A stretch of DNA of 64,000 bases. It comes from Neomoorella stamsii (lineage in GTDB: Bacteria > Bacillota > DSM-521 > Neomoorellales > Neomoorellaceae). The stretch spans positions 105,295 through 169,294 of the forward strand of contig NZ_PVXL01000078.1 of assembly GCF_002995805.1 (NCBI RefSeq), given 5' to 3'. This document shows, piece by piece, positions 34,460-43,466 of this stretch. The translations under genes were made by a program, and so were the position numbers. The first letter of the stretch is position 1; the number at the start of each line of letters is the position of its first letter. The notes under the pieces were generated by a model. It saw nothing but the letters and a program-made list of their open reading frames with translations, did no database searches and was not told where the DNA came from.

Positions 34460-35754
34460 CTACTATCCCCTTCCTCCAGCCGCAGCTCAATAGCCCGGGC
34501 ATGACCCTCCAGGCCTTCGGCCCGAGCCAGAGCCTGGATTAAGCTCCCGGCCGCCTTCAGGTAGGCGGGACCAGCGGCAATGAGGCTGCTTTTCTTCATG
34601 AAAGTAGCGACACTTAAAGGTGAATAAAACCTGGCCGTGCCGCCGGTAGGTAAAACATGGCTGGGCCCGGCCCAGTAGTCCCCCAGGGGCTCGGAACTGT
34701 AAGGCCCCAGGAAAATCGCCCCGGCATTTTCCACCCGGCCCAGCCAGGACCAGGGATCGGACACGTACAGTTCCAGGTGCTCCGGAGCCAGAGCATTGGC
34801 CAGGTCCAAGGCGGCCTCCAGATGGGGCACTACTACGCACGCACCATATTTTGCCAGGGAGCGGGCGGCTATCTCCCGCCGGGGCAGGGTCTCCAGCTGG
34901 CGGGCGACTTCCTCTACCACCGCCCGGGCCAGGCCGGGTTCCGGCGTGATCAGGACCGCCCCGGCCAGGGCGTCGTGCTCAGCCTGGGAGAGGAGGTCGG
35001 CCGCCACCCAGTCCGGCCGGGCGTATGCATCGGCAATGACCACGATTTCACTGGGCCCCGCCAGCATGTCAATATCAACTGCCCCATAGACCTCCTTCTT
35101 GGCCAGGGTAACATAAATATTCCCCGGCCCGGCAATCTTATCCACCGGGGCCACTGCTTCCGTCCCGTAGGCCAGGGCGGCCACGGCCTGGGCCCCGCCC
35201 ATTTTATAGATCTCCTTCACCCCGGCCTCGGCGGCCGCCACCAGGAGCAGGGGCGGCAGGGTACCGTCCCGCCGCGGCGGCGTCGCCAGGGCTATTTCCT
35301 CAACCCCGGCCACCCGGGCCGGTACGGCGGTCATTAATACCGACGAAGGATAAGCAGCCGTACCGCCAGGTACGTAAAGGCCCACCCGCTTTAAAGGACG
35401 GCAGATCTGGCCCAGGATGGTGCCGCCGGCATCCGCCTCCATCCAGGAACCCCGCAGCTCACGGCGGTGGTAGGCGGCAATATTATCCCGGGCCTTTTGA
35501 ATGGCCTCCCGCAGTTCAGGGGTAACGGCTTCATAAGCAGCCTCAATCTCCCCGGCCGTCACGCGGAATCCGGCCTTTTTTAGATCAACTCCATCCAGCT
35601 CGCGGGTGTAACGTTCTACGGCTGCCTGGCCTTCCGCCCTGACAGCGGTAATAATATCCCGTACCCTCGCGGCTACATCGATCTGGGCCAGCAGCCGGCC
35701 GGCCCAGCGGCGCCGCACTTCTTCACCCTCAAGAACAGGTAGCAATCCCGGCAC
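34456..35754 (-). CDS. hisD: Histidinol dehydrogenase
   Basis: Carries out the last two NAD+-dependent oxidations from histidinol to histidine. The 432-residue protein has GAQAVAALAYGTE, IAGPGNIYVTLAK, GPSEIVVIAD, DLLSQAEHD with a zinc ligand, and APEHLELYV. The GTG start at 35754 overlaps hisG by 26 nt. Confidence 0.97.
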   Translation of the reverse strand: MPGLLPVLEGEEVRRRWAGRLLAQIDVAARVRDIITAVRAEGQAAVERYTRELDGVDLKKAGFRVTAGEIEAAYEAVTPELREAIQKARDNIAAYHRRELRGSWMEADAGGTILGQICRPLKRVGLYVPGGTAAYPSSVLMTAVPARVAGVEEIALATPPRRDGTLPPLLLVAAAEAGVKEIYKMGGAQAVAALAYGTEAVAPVDKIAGPGNIYVTLAKKEVYGAVDIDMLAGPSEIVVIADAYARPDWVAADLLSQAEHDALAGAVLITPEPGLARAVVEEVARQLETLPRREIAARSLAKYGACVVVPHLEAALDLANALAPEHLELYVSDPWSWLGRVENAGAIFLGPYSSEPLGDYWAGPSHVLPTGGTARFYSPLSVATFMKKSSLIAAGPAYLKAAGSLIQALARAEGLEGHARAIELRLEEGDSR

Positions 35755-36415
35755 CCCCTTGAGCAGCCGCCCGCTTTAAGGCTTCTATTACAGGCCGCAG
35801 GCGCTGGTAATTGATCCGGTAACTAACCCGGTTGGCAATCAAACGAGCGGTGGAGGGAAAAATGGGGACCACTTCCACCAGGTCATTTTCCTTTAAGGTC
35901 CGCCCGGTAGAAACAATATCCACAATCAGGTCGGCCAGTCCCACCAGGGGGGCCAGCTCGATATTGCCATGGAGCTTGATTATTTCTACCGGCAAGCCTC
36001 GCTCCTGGAAAAAGGCTGCTGCTACCCTGGGAAACTTGGTGGCCACCCGGCGGCTGCTGGCCAGCAGGGTTTCCAGGGACTGGCCTGCTTCTTCCCAGCG
36101 CTGCCGGGGCGCGGCTACGACAAAACGGCAATAACCAAAACCCAGGTCCACCAGCTCAAAGACATCGGCCCCGGCCTCCGCCAGGGTATCCTTGCCGACA
36201 ATACCCAGGTCGGCGGCACCGTGTTCTACATAAGTCGGCACGTCCGTGGGACGGCAGATCAGGTAACGCACCCGGTCTGCAGGGAAAGCAAAGACCAGCT
36301 GCCGTGCTTCAGTGGCCACGCCATCTACCGGGAGCCCGGCCTGTTGCAATAACTGTAAGGCATCTTCGCCCAGCTTGCCCTTGGGCAAGGCCAGGGTCAG
36401 CAAGTCGGTGACCAT
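35729..36415 (-). CDS. hisG: ATP phosphoribosyltransferase, short form
   Basis: The first committed and feedback-controlled step of histidine synthesis. At 228 residues it is the short HisG-S form without the C-terminal regulatory domain, so it needs HisZ, encoded directly upstream. Visible motifs are LALPKGKLG at the start, the DLGIVGKDTL segment and DIVSTGRTLKENDL for PRPP binding. Confidence 0.96.
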   Translation of the reverse strand: MVTDLLTLALPKGKLGEDALQLLQQAGLPVDGVATEARQLVFAFPADRVRYLICRPTDVPTYVEHGAADLGIVGKDTLAEAGADVFELVDLGFGYCRFVVAAPRQRWEEAGQSLETLLASSRRVATKFPRVAAAFFQERGLPVEIIKLHGNIELAPLVGLADLIVDIVSTGRTLKENDLVEVVPIFPSTARLIANRVSYRINYQRLRPVIEALKRAAAQGGAGIATCS

Positions 36416-36440
36416 TTAAATGTTCCTCCGAAAATCCGAT

Positions 36441-37610
36441 CTAATCCACCCAAACCAGGGCCAACCCCCGGGCGGCGGCCCGGGCTGCTGCTTCCTGGCG
36501 GTTTTGACTTTGCCCATCTATAATTACCATTACCCCCGGCCGGCGCAATTCCCGCGCCCGGCGCAAAACTGCCGCCAGGTCCTGGCCCGCCACCAGGTAA
36601 CCCTCGCCCTGTCCGGCTCCCTGCCCCTCGCCACGGGCCATGAGCACCCGCTCCAGTCCCAGGGCAAAGCCGGTGGCCGGGCAGGGGTAACCAAACTGGC
36701 CCAGCAGGCCATCGTAACGTCCGCCGCCGCAGACGGGTACTCCCAGGCCCGGTACATAACCTTCAAAAACGATGCCGGTGTAATAATCAAAATCCCGTAA
36801 AATACCCAGGTCAATGAAGAGCCACTTTTCCAGGCCGTAAGCTGTCAGCGCCTGCCATACCCGTTCCAGGCCGGCCAGGGCAGCGGCTGCTCCGGTCTGG
36901 ATAAAATTGGCCCGAGCTTCCTCCAGGGCCTCTCTACCGCCATGTAAAGTGGCGAGGAGTTCCAGCTGCCGCCTTTTTGACCCCGCCAGGTTATACTCGT
37001 TGACAAGCCGCTCCAGCCCCACCAGGTCCTTGCCAGCCAGGGCTACTTTAATCCTCGCCACCGCCTCCTGGGGCAGGCCCAGGTCCTGGAGTACCCCTTT
37101 GGTGACGGCCACCTGGCCGATGCCCAAACGGAAGTCTTGCAAGCCGGCCTGCAGCAAGGTTTCTACCGCCAGGGCAATAATCTCACCGTCGGCCGCTTCG
37201 CCCCCGGCGCCAATGAGCTCCACCCCGGCCTGGTGAAATTCCCGCAGGCGCCCGGCCTGGGGTTCTTCATAACGAAAGACCCTGGCGCTGTAACACAGGC
37301 GTAAGGGTAAGGCCTCTCGCCGTAACGATGTAGCCACCAGGCGGGCAATGGGCGCCGTCATCTCCGGCCGTAAAGTGAGGACCCGGCCCTGGCGGTCGAT
37401 AAATTTGTACAGGCTACCTTCATCTCCGGCCGGAGACCCGGCCTGGAAGGTTTCCACAAATTCAAAAGTCGGGGTCAGAACTTCCTGGTAACCCCAACTT
37501 TGAAAGAAAGCCACCAGTTCCTGCTCCAGTTTCCTGAGGGCAGCTGCCTCTGCCGGCAGCAGGTCCCGCACCCCCGCCGGTACCTGGAGATTATTCCAGT
37601 TGCCGGTCAC
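36441..37610 (-). CDS. hisZ: ATP phosphoribosyltransferase regulatory subunit HisZ
   Basis: A histidyl-tRNA-synthetase-like protein without aminoacylation activity that completes and regulates HisG-S. The class II motifs are TPTFEFVETF, TLRPEMTAPIARLVA and a degenerate third motif; the C-terminal region (about 300-389) is shorter than an anticodon-binding domain. I choose GTG 37610 because GGAG lies 8 nt before it; GTG 37619 has no good Shine-Dalgarno. It is first in the his operon, just after the promoter. Confidence 0.94.
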   Translation of the reverse strand: MTGNWNNLQVPAGVRDLLPAEAAALRKLEQELVAFFQSWGYQEVLTPTFEFVETFQAGSPAGDEGSLYKFIDRQGRVLTLRPEMTAPIARLVATSLRREALPLRLCYSARVFRYEEPQAGRLREFHQAGVELIGAGGEAADGEIIALAVETLLQAGLQDFRLGIGQVAVTKGVLQDLGLPQEAVARIKVALAGKDLVGLERLVNEYNLAGSKRRQLELLATLHGGREALEEARANFIQTGAAAALAGLERVWQALTAYGLEKWLFIDLGILRDFDYYTGIVFEGYVPGLGVPVCGGGRYDGLLGQFGYPCPATGFALGLERVLMARGEGQGAGQGEGYLVAGQDLAAVLRRARELRRPGVMVIIDGQSQNRQEAAARAAARGLALVWVD

Positions 37611-37635
37611 TACCTTCACTCCACTGCTTTATCAT

Positions 37636-37649
37636 GTTAACGTATTAAC
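37636..37649. promoter_or_regulatory. Candidate operator at the his operon start site
   Basis: GTTAA-CGTA-TTAAC is a perfect inverted repeat located just past the -10 box, over the predicted transcription start. A TrpR-family protein bound there would block transcription. The nearest candidate is the YerC-like gene at 37759. Confidence 0.6.
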
Positions 37650-37652
37650 GTA

Positions 37653-37681
37653 ATAATAGCACGGGAATGGCCCCTTGACAA
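37653..37681 (-). promoter_or_regulatory. Sigma-A promoter of the his operon
   Basis: On the minus strand TTGTCA, exactly 17 bp, then TATTAT. It lies about 45 bp before hisZ and 80 bp after the YerC-like gene. Confidence 0.8.
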
Positions 37682-37758
37682 AGGCCGCCAGCCACGTCCA
37701 GGGGCCGGCAAGTCTGATTAAACCTCTTTATCTTCAGCCGGTTATCCCTGGCGTCAAA

Positions 37759-38055
37759 TTACTCCCTTTTATCCAGGCGATCCAGGATGAGCTTGTAGCC
37801 GTCGGCGCCATAGTTTAAAAAACGCTTGACCCGGCTGATGGTAGCTGTACTGGCCCCTGTAGCGGTCGCAATGGCCGAATAGGTAACCCCCTGGCGTAAG
37901 TAGCGGGCTACGGCCAGGCGCTGGGCCATGGCCTTGATTTCCGCGGTAGTACACAGGTCTTCAAAGAAGCGGTAACATTCATCGAGGTTCTCCAGGGCTA
38001 AAATAGCGCGAAAGAGTTCATCAACCTGGGGGTCCTGCAACTTATCCCGGCCCAT
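37759..38055 (-). CDS. TrpR-family regulator (YerC/YecD type), likely HisR
   Basis: A 98-residue all-helical DNA-binding protein of the TrpR/YerC family. The HTH region is QGVTYSAIATATGASTATIS followed by RVKRFL, preceded by LTTAEIKAMAQRLAV-like helices (here CTTAEIKAMAQRLA). In Bacillota, family members next to histidine genes have been proposed as histidine repressors (HisR), which fits its place directly upstream of the his promoter and its palindrome. The ATG has GGGAGGG upstream. Confidence 0.88.
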   Translation of the reverse strand: MGRDKLQDPQVDELFRAILALENLDECYRFFEDLCTTAEIKAMAQRLAVARYLRQGVTYSAIATATGASTATISRVKRFLNYGADGYKLILDRLDKRE

Positions 38056-38144
38056 AGCATACCCTCCCGTAACTGGAAGTAAGCCTCGCCCTGCTTACTT
38101 TTCGCCATACAGCCGGTTTTTTCCTCCCCACAAAGCTTTCCTTT

Positions 38145-38372
38145 TCAACCAATCAGCCTGGTCAGCCACTCTGTCACCGGGCCAAAAACCCGGGCTAAAA
38201 GTTTTGCCGGGCTGGGGACGGGTAAATTTAAAGCCAGGGCCAGGCTTAAGGCCAGGCCTAGGGACCAGACAATGCCCATGACGGCCAGTTCCCGCCAGTA
38301 CTTTTTCTGCCAGAGCTCCGGAGCATCCAGGTAAGCGATGACCAGGAAAGCCAGGATAATTAAAATGAGCAT
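38145..38372 (-). CDS. Small two-helix membrane protein at the end of the ger operon
   Basis: A 75-residue protein with an N-terminal helix (MLILIILAFLVIAYLD) and a second at about residues 28-47 (LAVMGIVWSLGLALSLALAL). The ATG at 38372 follows GGAGTG and overlaps the preceding gerC end by no more than the intergenic 10 bp. No family recognised; small membrane partners of GerA-type receptors (GerD/2TM-like) are known, so a germination role is possible. Confidence 0.7.
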   Translation of the reverse strand: MLILIILAFLVIAYLDAPELWQKKYWRELAVMGIVWSLGLALSLALALNLPVPSPAKLLARVFGPVTEWLTRLIG

Positions 38373-38382
38373 TCCATCACTC

Positions 38383-39810
38383 CTACCTGGTACTGCCCTG
38401 AGTGGCGCCCTTGCCGCCAATATCCAGGGTTTTACCTGGTGTCCTGTTGGTCATTCCCAGCCGGTTCAGATACAAATCCACCTTAACCTGGATTTTAGCA
38501 CGGGTAAACTCTTCGTTCCAGCGGTCCTGAACCTGGCGCCAGTAGCGAACGTTGCTGCGGTGCAGGGTTTCGCCAAGACCAAAGATGTCCGCCCGGATTT
38601 CCTGCTGGGCCTTGTGCACGGCAGCCCGGACCCGCTCTTCCACGGCCCTGTTCACAGCCTCCTGAATGGCTAGCAAATGTTCCGGCCGGTCGGGGTTCAG
38701 GCTAACTGTAGCTTCTGTTAAGTCACAGTTGCCCCGGATTTCTACGTTAAAAGTTACCTGGCTGCCTTCAACCCGGGGTTTAACCTCCGTAGAGGCGCGG
38801 TGAAAAATCACCGAGGCCTGGCCCTGGGTTCTGGCCCGGGCTTGATTCTGGGAAGGGTTTTGCCCCTGCCCCTCTACCGGCCCGGCAGGCTGTCCCTGCC
38901 CCTGGTCCGGTGTAATAGTTTGACCCCTTTTCTGCCCCTGCTCCTGCCCCGGGTAATTACCCCCGGTCTGTATTGACAAAGTTACGGTAATAACCCCCTC
39001 CCTTACTTCCCCCCGCAGCCACATGAGGCCGTTGGTCTCCCTTTCATCCAGCCAGCCGATCAAACGGTCATCGCGGAAAGCCCCGGCACCTTTAATGGCT
39101 ACGGCCTCGGGTTGGTTCTTTTTCCCCTCCTCCTTGTTACCGCCCTTCTGGCCCTTATCATCACCACCGCCTCTTGCCTCGCGGCTTTCCTGCTCCGGCG
39201 TCGGCGTCATTACCACCAGGGGCAGGGCGGGGTTATCTCCCGGCGCCTCCCACATGGCCAGCAGGTCTTTTAATTCTACCTTAAAGGTGGTCCGGTTGCG
39301 CAAGATGCCGGTTAAAATCGTCCCGGGCATTAATTCAATGCCCGGTGGCAGTTCCAGCACCTTGCGCGCTTCACCCATGGTAATCAATACCGGTGTCGTC
39401 AGGCGCATCTGGCGCTCGCGGGTAAAGAGGTCCAGGTAATGAAGCCCCTGCCGGGCCAGCTCCTCACCAAGAATCAACACCCGGTTCTGGGCCCATAAAA
39501 GACGCCGCGGCACCAGACTTTCCAGCCGGCGGGCCGCCTGGGCAAAGTCGCTGCCGGTGGCGCTGATAACTTCCCCTGCTTTGGGTGGTTCCCCGCCACC
39601 TCCCCCACCCATGGACGGGCCCCCGGCTATGGTCCGGGGAATAGCGACATAAACACTCAGGCGTACCTGATCCCCGGGGACGGCATCCAGGGCTACAGCC
39701 ATGACAATGGCCAGTTCTTCAATCTCATGGCGGCTCCAGCAGCCCGCAAGCACTGGTAACATAAGAGCCAGTAAAAGAAGGGCCAGGGCTAAACGTAGCC
39801 GGGCCTTCAT
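38383..39810 (-). CDS. gerC: Spore germination lipoprotein, Ger(x)C family
   Basis: The lipoprotein subunit of a GerA-type germinant receptor. The signal peptide ends in a lipobox (LPVLAGCWS, Cys near residue 23), followed by HEIEELAIVMAVALD, typical of the family. It is long (475 aa versus about 370-400) because of a Gln/Gly/Lys-rich low-complexity insertion at about 220-330 (GGGDDKGQKGGNKEE and a QGQ-rich stretch). It overlaps gerB by 4 nt. Confidence 0.93.
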   Translation of the reverse strand: MKARLRLALALLLLALMLPVLAGCWSRHEIEELAIVMAVALDAVPGDQVRLSVYVAIPRTIAGGPSMGGGGGGEPPKAGEVISATGSDFAQAARRLESLVPRRLLWAQNRVLILGEELARQGLHYLDLFTRERQMRLTTPVLITMGEARKVLELPPGIELMPGTILTGILRNRTTFKVELKDLLAMWEAPGDNPALPLVVMTPTPEQESREARGGGDDKGQKGGNKEEGKKNQPEAVAIKGAGAFRDDRLIGWLDERETNGLMWLRGEVREGVITVTLSIQTGGNYPGQEQGQKRGQTITPDQGQGQPAGPVEGQGQNPSQNQARARTQGQASVIFHRASTEVKPRVEGSQVTFNVEIRGNCDLTEATVSLNPDRPEHLLAIQEAVNRAVEERVRAAVHKAQQEIRADIFGLGETLHRSNVRYWRQVQDRWNEEFTRAKIQVKVDLYLNRLGMTNRTPGKTLDIGGKGATQGSTR

Positions 39811-40904
39811 ATCCCCGTCCTCCTTTTACCTCGCAGCCAGGCCATAACCAGCAAAAATAAGGGTAAAATAAGCTGCCAGGTTAGGGTCCACCCCGGTTCT
39901 ACCAGGAGCAGATCGTGGCGAATCTCGCTAATGTTCCGGTAAAGGAGGGTAGCCACGGCAACATTTAACGCCCCCAGGGGGGCTACCAGGGGGCGGTACT
40001 CCTTAAGCCCGGTTACGGTGGCCAGGCCCAGGGCCACTACATAAAGGTTAATAGTTATTTTGATAAATACTCCCCCTACCCAGATGGCCAGGAACAGGGC
40101 TTCAATGCGCTCAAAAAACTGCCCCAGGGAGACCACCCGCGCCAGGGCATAAGCGGCAAAGGTCAGGCGGGCAGCTTCGCAGCTGCCGAATACAAGAATT
40201 GTGCCCATAGTCACCAGGCTGAGGAAAAAGGCTATCCCCAGTAGCCCGCTGATCAGGCTGGCTCTCAGGGCCCGGGGTGGGTTAACGAAGGCACCGTAGG
40301 CGGCCAGGATGAATATCTGGCCCAGAAAGCTCCAGGTCACCAGGGCACCCCCCAGGACCGGCCGGAAACCGTTTTCCAGGATTGGCAAGAGATTGCGGGG
40401 CGCCATTTCCGGCGTGGCAAAAAGGAGGACGATGGCAATAAAGGTCACCATCAAGGGCAGGATAAAATCTGTGCACCGGGCAATTACTTCCAGCCCGTTG
40501 CGGGCGGCATAGACGGCCACGGCAACGATACTGAGGCTGAAGAATAAAGCCGGCGTTTCCGGCATAATCGCCGTGACCAGGAACTCGCTGAACTCCCGGA
40601 TGACTACCGCATCCAGCAGGAAAAAGGCCAGGACAAAGATCAGGGCCACTATTTTACCCGTGACAGGGCCTAAAATCAACTCGCAGTACTGGAAAAGGGT
40701 GTGGTGGGGGAAACGCTGGGCCAGCAGGTAGACAACCAGCGCCACCGCGCCGGCAGCCAGGGTGGCCACTATGACCGACAGCCAGGCGTCCTGGTGCGCC
40801 CGCAAAGCCAGCAAAGCCGGCAAAAAGAGGATGGCTGTAGGCAGGACGGCAAACCACAGCATGACCGCCGCCTGGCGGGGACTGATATAGCCTTCTTCCC
40901 GCAT
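39807..40904 (-). CDS. gerB: Spore germination permease, GerAB/ArcD family
   Basis: A 365-residue membrane protein of about ten helices in the amino-acid/polyamine transporter fold. The first helix begins ISPRQAAVMLWFAVLPTA, and the family regions PRALRASLISGLLG and RIEALFLAIWVGGVFIK are visible. It binds the germinant in the inner spore membrane in complex with GerA and GerC. The downstream end overlaps gerC. Confidence 0.93.
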   Translation of the reverse strand: MREEGYISPRQAAVMLWFAVLPTAILFLPALLALRAHQDAWLSVIVATLAAGAVALVVYLLAQRFPHHTLFQYCELILGPVTGKIVALIFVLAFFLLDAVVIREFSEFLVTAIMPETPALFFSLSIVAVAVYAARNGLEVIARCTDFILPLMVTFIAIVLLFATPEMAPRNLLPILENGFRPVLGGALVTWSFLGQIFILAAYGAFVNPPRALRASLISGLLGIAFFLSLVTMGTILVFGSCEAARLTFAAYALARVVSLGQFFERIEALFLAIWVGGVFIKITINLYVVALGLATVTGLKEYRPLVAPLGALNVAVATLLYRNISEIRHDLLLVEPGWTLTWQLILPLFLLVMAWLRGKRRTGI

Positions 40905-40906
40905 CT

Positions 40907-42568
40907 TCAGGACCGGCCCTCCTCCGGCGGGGGATTGGAGCTGGCTGGCGGGGTTGGCTTTAGCCCGGCTCCCTGGCGGACCGGGTCGCGATAGCCGATC
41001 TGGCTGGGCCGGGAGTTCATGGCCCAGCGGGGTACCCGGACCAGGACGTCTTTAAAATCGCTGAAATTCCAAGGAGTGACAGGAGCCAGGTAGGGCACCC
41101 CGAAGGAGCGCAGGGTGTTCAGGTGCACCAGGATGGCCAGCAGGCCCAGCATGATGCCGTAGAAACCCAGGGTGCCGGCCAGGATGAGCATGACAAAGCG
41201 CAGCAGGCGCAAGGTTATGGCCATAGCGAAGGAAGGGATGGCAAAGGAGCTGATGCCCGTCAGGGCCACGACGATGACCATGGAAGGCGAAACCAGCCCG
41301 GCGCTGACGGCCGCTTCTCCAATCACCAGGGCGCCGACGATGCTCAATGCCTGGCCTACCGGCCGGGGCAGGCGCACCCCGGCTTCCCGCAGGAGTTCAA
41401 AGGTTAATTCCAGCATGATGGCTTCCACCACGGCCGGAAAGGGAATCCCTTCCCGCTGGGAAGCCAGCTTGACCAGGAGGTTGGTGGGCAGCATTTCCTG
41501 GTGAAAGGTGCTGACAGCAACATAGGCCGCCGGCAAGAGCAGGGCAATATTCAGGGCGACAAACCGGGCCAGCCTTAAGAAACTGGAAAGGTAATAGCGC
41601 TCATAGTAGTCTTCACTGGACTGGATGAACTGGACAAAAAGAGTCGGTACAATGAGGGCAAAGGGAGTATTATCCACCAGGATGCCCACCCGGCCTTCCA
41701 GCAGGGCGGCCACCACCTTGTCCGGTCGTTCCGTATGGTCGATCTGGGGAAAGGGGGAGGTGGGGTTATCTTCGATAAGTTCCTCAATGTAGGCGCTTTC
41801 CAGGATACCATCAATTTGAATCCGCTCCAGCCGCTGGCGCACTTCCCGGACTACCGCCGGGTCGGCCAGGTCTTCAATATAGGTGATGACAACATTAGTC
41901 ATGGTATAGCGGCCCAGGCAAACAAGTTCCATTTTGAGGGACGGAGTTTTCAACCTGCGCCGGAGGAGGGCGGTATTAGTGCGTAAGCTCTCAATGAAGC
42001 TTTCCCGTGGGCCCCGGACCACACTCTCGGTAATAGGCTCATCAATAGTACGGTGTTCCCAGGAACGGGTGCTTAAGGCCAGGCCTTTATTATACCCATC
42101 CAGGAGCAGGACCGTATCCCCGTCCAGGACGTGTTTAACCACGGCCCCCATGTTATCAACCACAGCCACATCCGTCATGGGCATGACGGTTTCCATAACC
42201 GCGGCCAGGTCCCGGGTTTTGTTTGCCAGGTCTCGGGCCAGCTGCGGGGGTGCCTGCTGCAGGGTGCGCATCAGGGTATCTTCAATGAGCTTTTTGTCGG
42301 CCAGGCCGTCGATATAAAAAAGGGCTGCTTTAATAGCCTGGCCGAGGTAAAAATCGCGGTGGACGACATCGCTGCATTTGGCAAAGATTCTCTGCAGCTG
42401 TTCCAGGTTGAGCTTCAGTTCGGCCGTGAGCTGGTATGCCTCCAGGGGCGGGTAAGGTGCCTTTTGATCATTACTGCCCCGGGACTGGCCCTGCTTATCC
42501 TGCTGTACCTGAGGCTTCCGGCGGCGGAAGAGGGCCGCCCGCAGGGGTTTACGGTAAAGACCGGGCAA
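40907..42568 (-). CDS. gerA: Spore germination protein, GerA family
   Basis: A 553-residue GerAA-type subunit. The large cytoplasmic N-terminal domain (about 40-290) includes the conserved RGPRESFIESLRTNTALLRR. Four to five membrane helices follow, with the SSEDYYERYYLSSFLRLARF and PSMVIVVALTGISSFAIPS regions. Recent structural work describes GerA as the channel subunit. It starts with TTG after GGAGGGAGGAAC. Its presence shows that the organism forms spores. Confidence 0.94.
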   Translation of the reverse strand: MPGLYRKPLRAALFRRRKPQVQQDKQGQSRGSNDQKAPYPPLEAYQLTAELKLNLEQLQRIFAKCSDVVHRDFYLGQAIKAALFYIDGLADKKLIEDTLMRTLQQAPPQLARDLANKTRDLAAVMETVMPMTDVAVVDNMGAVVKHVLDGDTVLLLDGYNKGLALSTRSWEHRTIDEPITESVVRGPRESFIESLRTNTALLRRRLKTPSLKMELVCLGRYTMTNVVITYIEDLADPAVVREVRQRLERIQIDGILESAYIEELIEDNPTSPFPQIDHTERPDKVVAALLEGRVGILVDNTPFALIVPTLFVQFIQSSEDYYERYYLSSFLRLARFVALNIALLLPAAYVAVSTFHQEMLPTNLLVKLASQREGIPFPAVVEAIMLELTFELLREAGVRLPRPVGQALSIVGALVIGEAAVSAGLVSPSMVIVVALTGISSFAIPSFAMAITLRLLRFVMLILAGTLGFYGIMLGLLAILVHLNTLRSFGVPYLAPVTPWNFSDFKDVLVRVPRWAMNSRPSQIGYRDPVRQGAGLKPTPPASSNPPPEEGRS

Positions 42569-42764
42569 AGTTCCTCCCTCCTTTATTTGGAAAGCCGTTC
42601 AATACCATTACTGGTTAGCTTTTACCGGGGGAGGAAACATTATACGTAAGTCCCCACAACTCGTTTGGGCGGCTAAAAATATAGACTGGGTTTAAAATGA
42701 GTAAAAGGGCGAGTTTTGGCTCACCCTAATCACAAGGACAATGTTTCTAAGGGAGTTGATTTCT

Positions 42765-43385
42765 TTGGCCGGCGAGACGAAGATTTTGGTAGTTTTCTAC
42801 AGCCTCTATGGTAATACGGCCAAACTTGCCCAGTCAATAGGGACTGGGGTTACAGAGGTACCCGGCTGCACTGCTATCTTAAGGCGGGTCCCGGAGACTA
42901 TGCCGCAGGAAACTCTAATGCAGCTTGAGCAGTCGGCGGCTTATCAAAAAGCCCAGGAAGAGATGAAGGATATTCCCATAGCCACCCTGGAAGACCTCCA
43001 GGATGTGGATGGGATAATTTTCGGCAGTCCCAGCCACTTCGGCAACGCCGCTGCCCAGTTAAAACAATTTATCGATGCCACTGTTCCCTTATGGGTCAAA
43101 GGTCAACTGGTCGGCAAAGTAGGAGGTGTCTTTTGTACCTCAGGTAGCCTTCACGGGGGGAACGAGGGAACCCTTATTACTTTGCTCCTGCCCCTGCTCC
43201 ACCACGGTATGATTATCGTCGGCCGGACCTATGAAGACTATAGCCTGGCCAACGCCGGAACTCCCTATGGGGCTTCATCCACCTCCGGTCCTAACCATGA
43301 CCAGCGGCCCACGGACCAAGACCTGGCCATTGCCCGTTCCCTGGGTAAACGCATTGCCACGGTGGCTAAAAAGCTAAAGGGTTAA
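42765..43385 (+). CDS. WrbA-like NAD(P)H:quinone oxidoreductase / flavodoxin
   Basis: A 206-residue flavodoxin-fold protein. KILVVFYSLYGNTAKLAQS forms the FMN phosphate loop, FGSPSHFGNAAAQLKQFID and FCTSGSLHGGNEGTL line the flavin site, and the C-terminal YGASSTSGPNHDQRPTDQDL is a WrbA hallmark. The TTG at 42765, 9 nt after AAGGGAG, is preferred; ATG 42741 would add eight residues. Single gene, convergent with purD. Likely two-electron quinone reduction under redox stress. Confidence 0.9.
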   Translation: MAGETKILVVFYSLYGNTAKLAQSIGTGVTEVPGCTAILRRVPETMPQETLMQLEQSAAYQKAQEEMKDIPIATLEDLQDVDGIIFGSPSHFGNAAAQLKQFIDATVPLWVKGQLVGKVGGVFCTSGSLHGGNEGTLITLLLPLLHHGMIIVGRTYEDYSLANAGTPYGASSTSGPNHDQRPTDQDLAIARSLGKRIATVAKKLKG

Positions 43386-43429
43386 TCGTTCTTCGCACCA
43401 TGCAGGCAAATATCCGGATAAAATGCAAT

Positions 43430-43466
43430 AAGCCCGGCAAATAAATTTGCCGGGTGCTTATTTTTT
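43430..43466. terminator. Bidirectional terminator between the WrbA-like gene and purD
   Basis: A 10-bp perfect stem (CCCGGCAAAT / ATTTGCCGGG), extended by AAGC/GCTT with a bulge, runs into TTATTTTTT on the plus strand. Its far side covers the purD stop codon. Confidence 0.85.

Noticed and set aside
38077..38100. Inverted repeat AAGTAAGC/GCTTACTT before the YerC-like gene as a terminator
   Set aside because: No U-run follows on the minus strand; an operator role is possible but unsupported.
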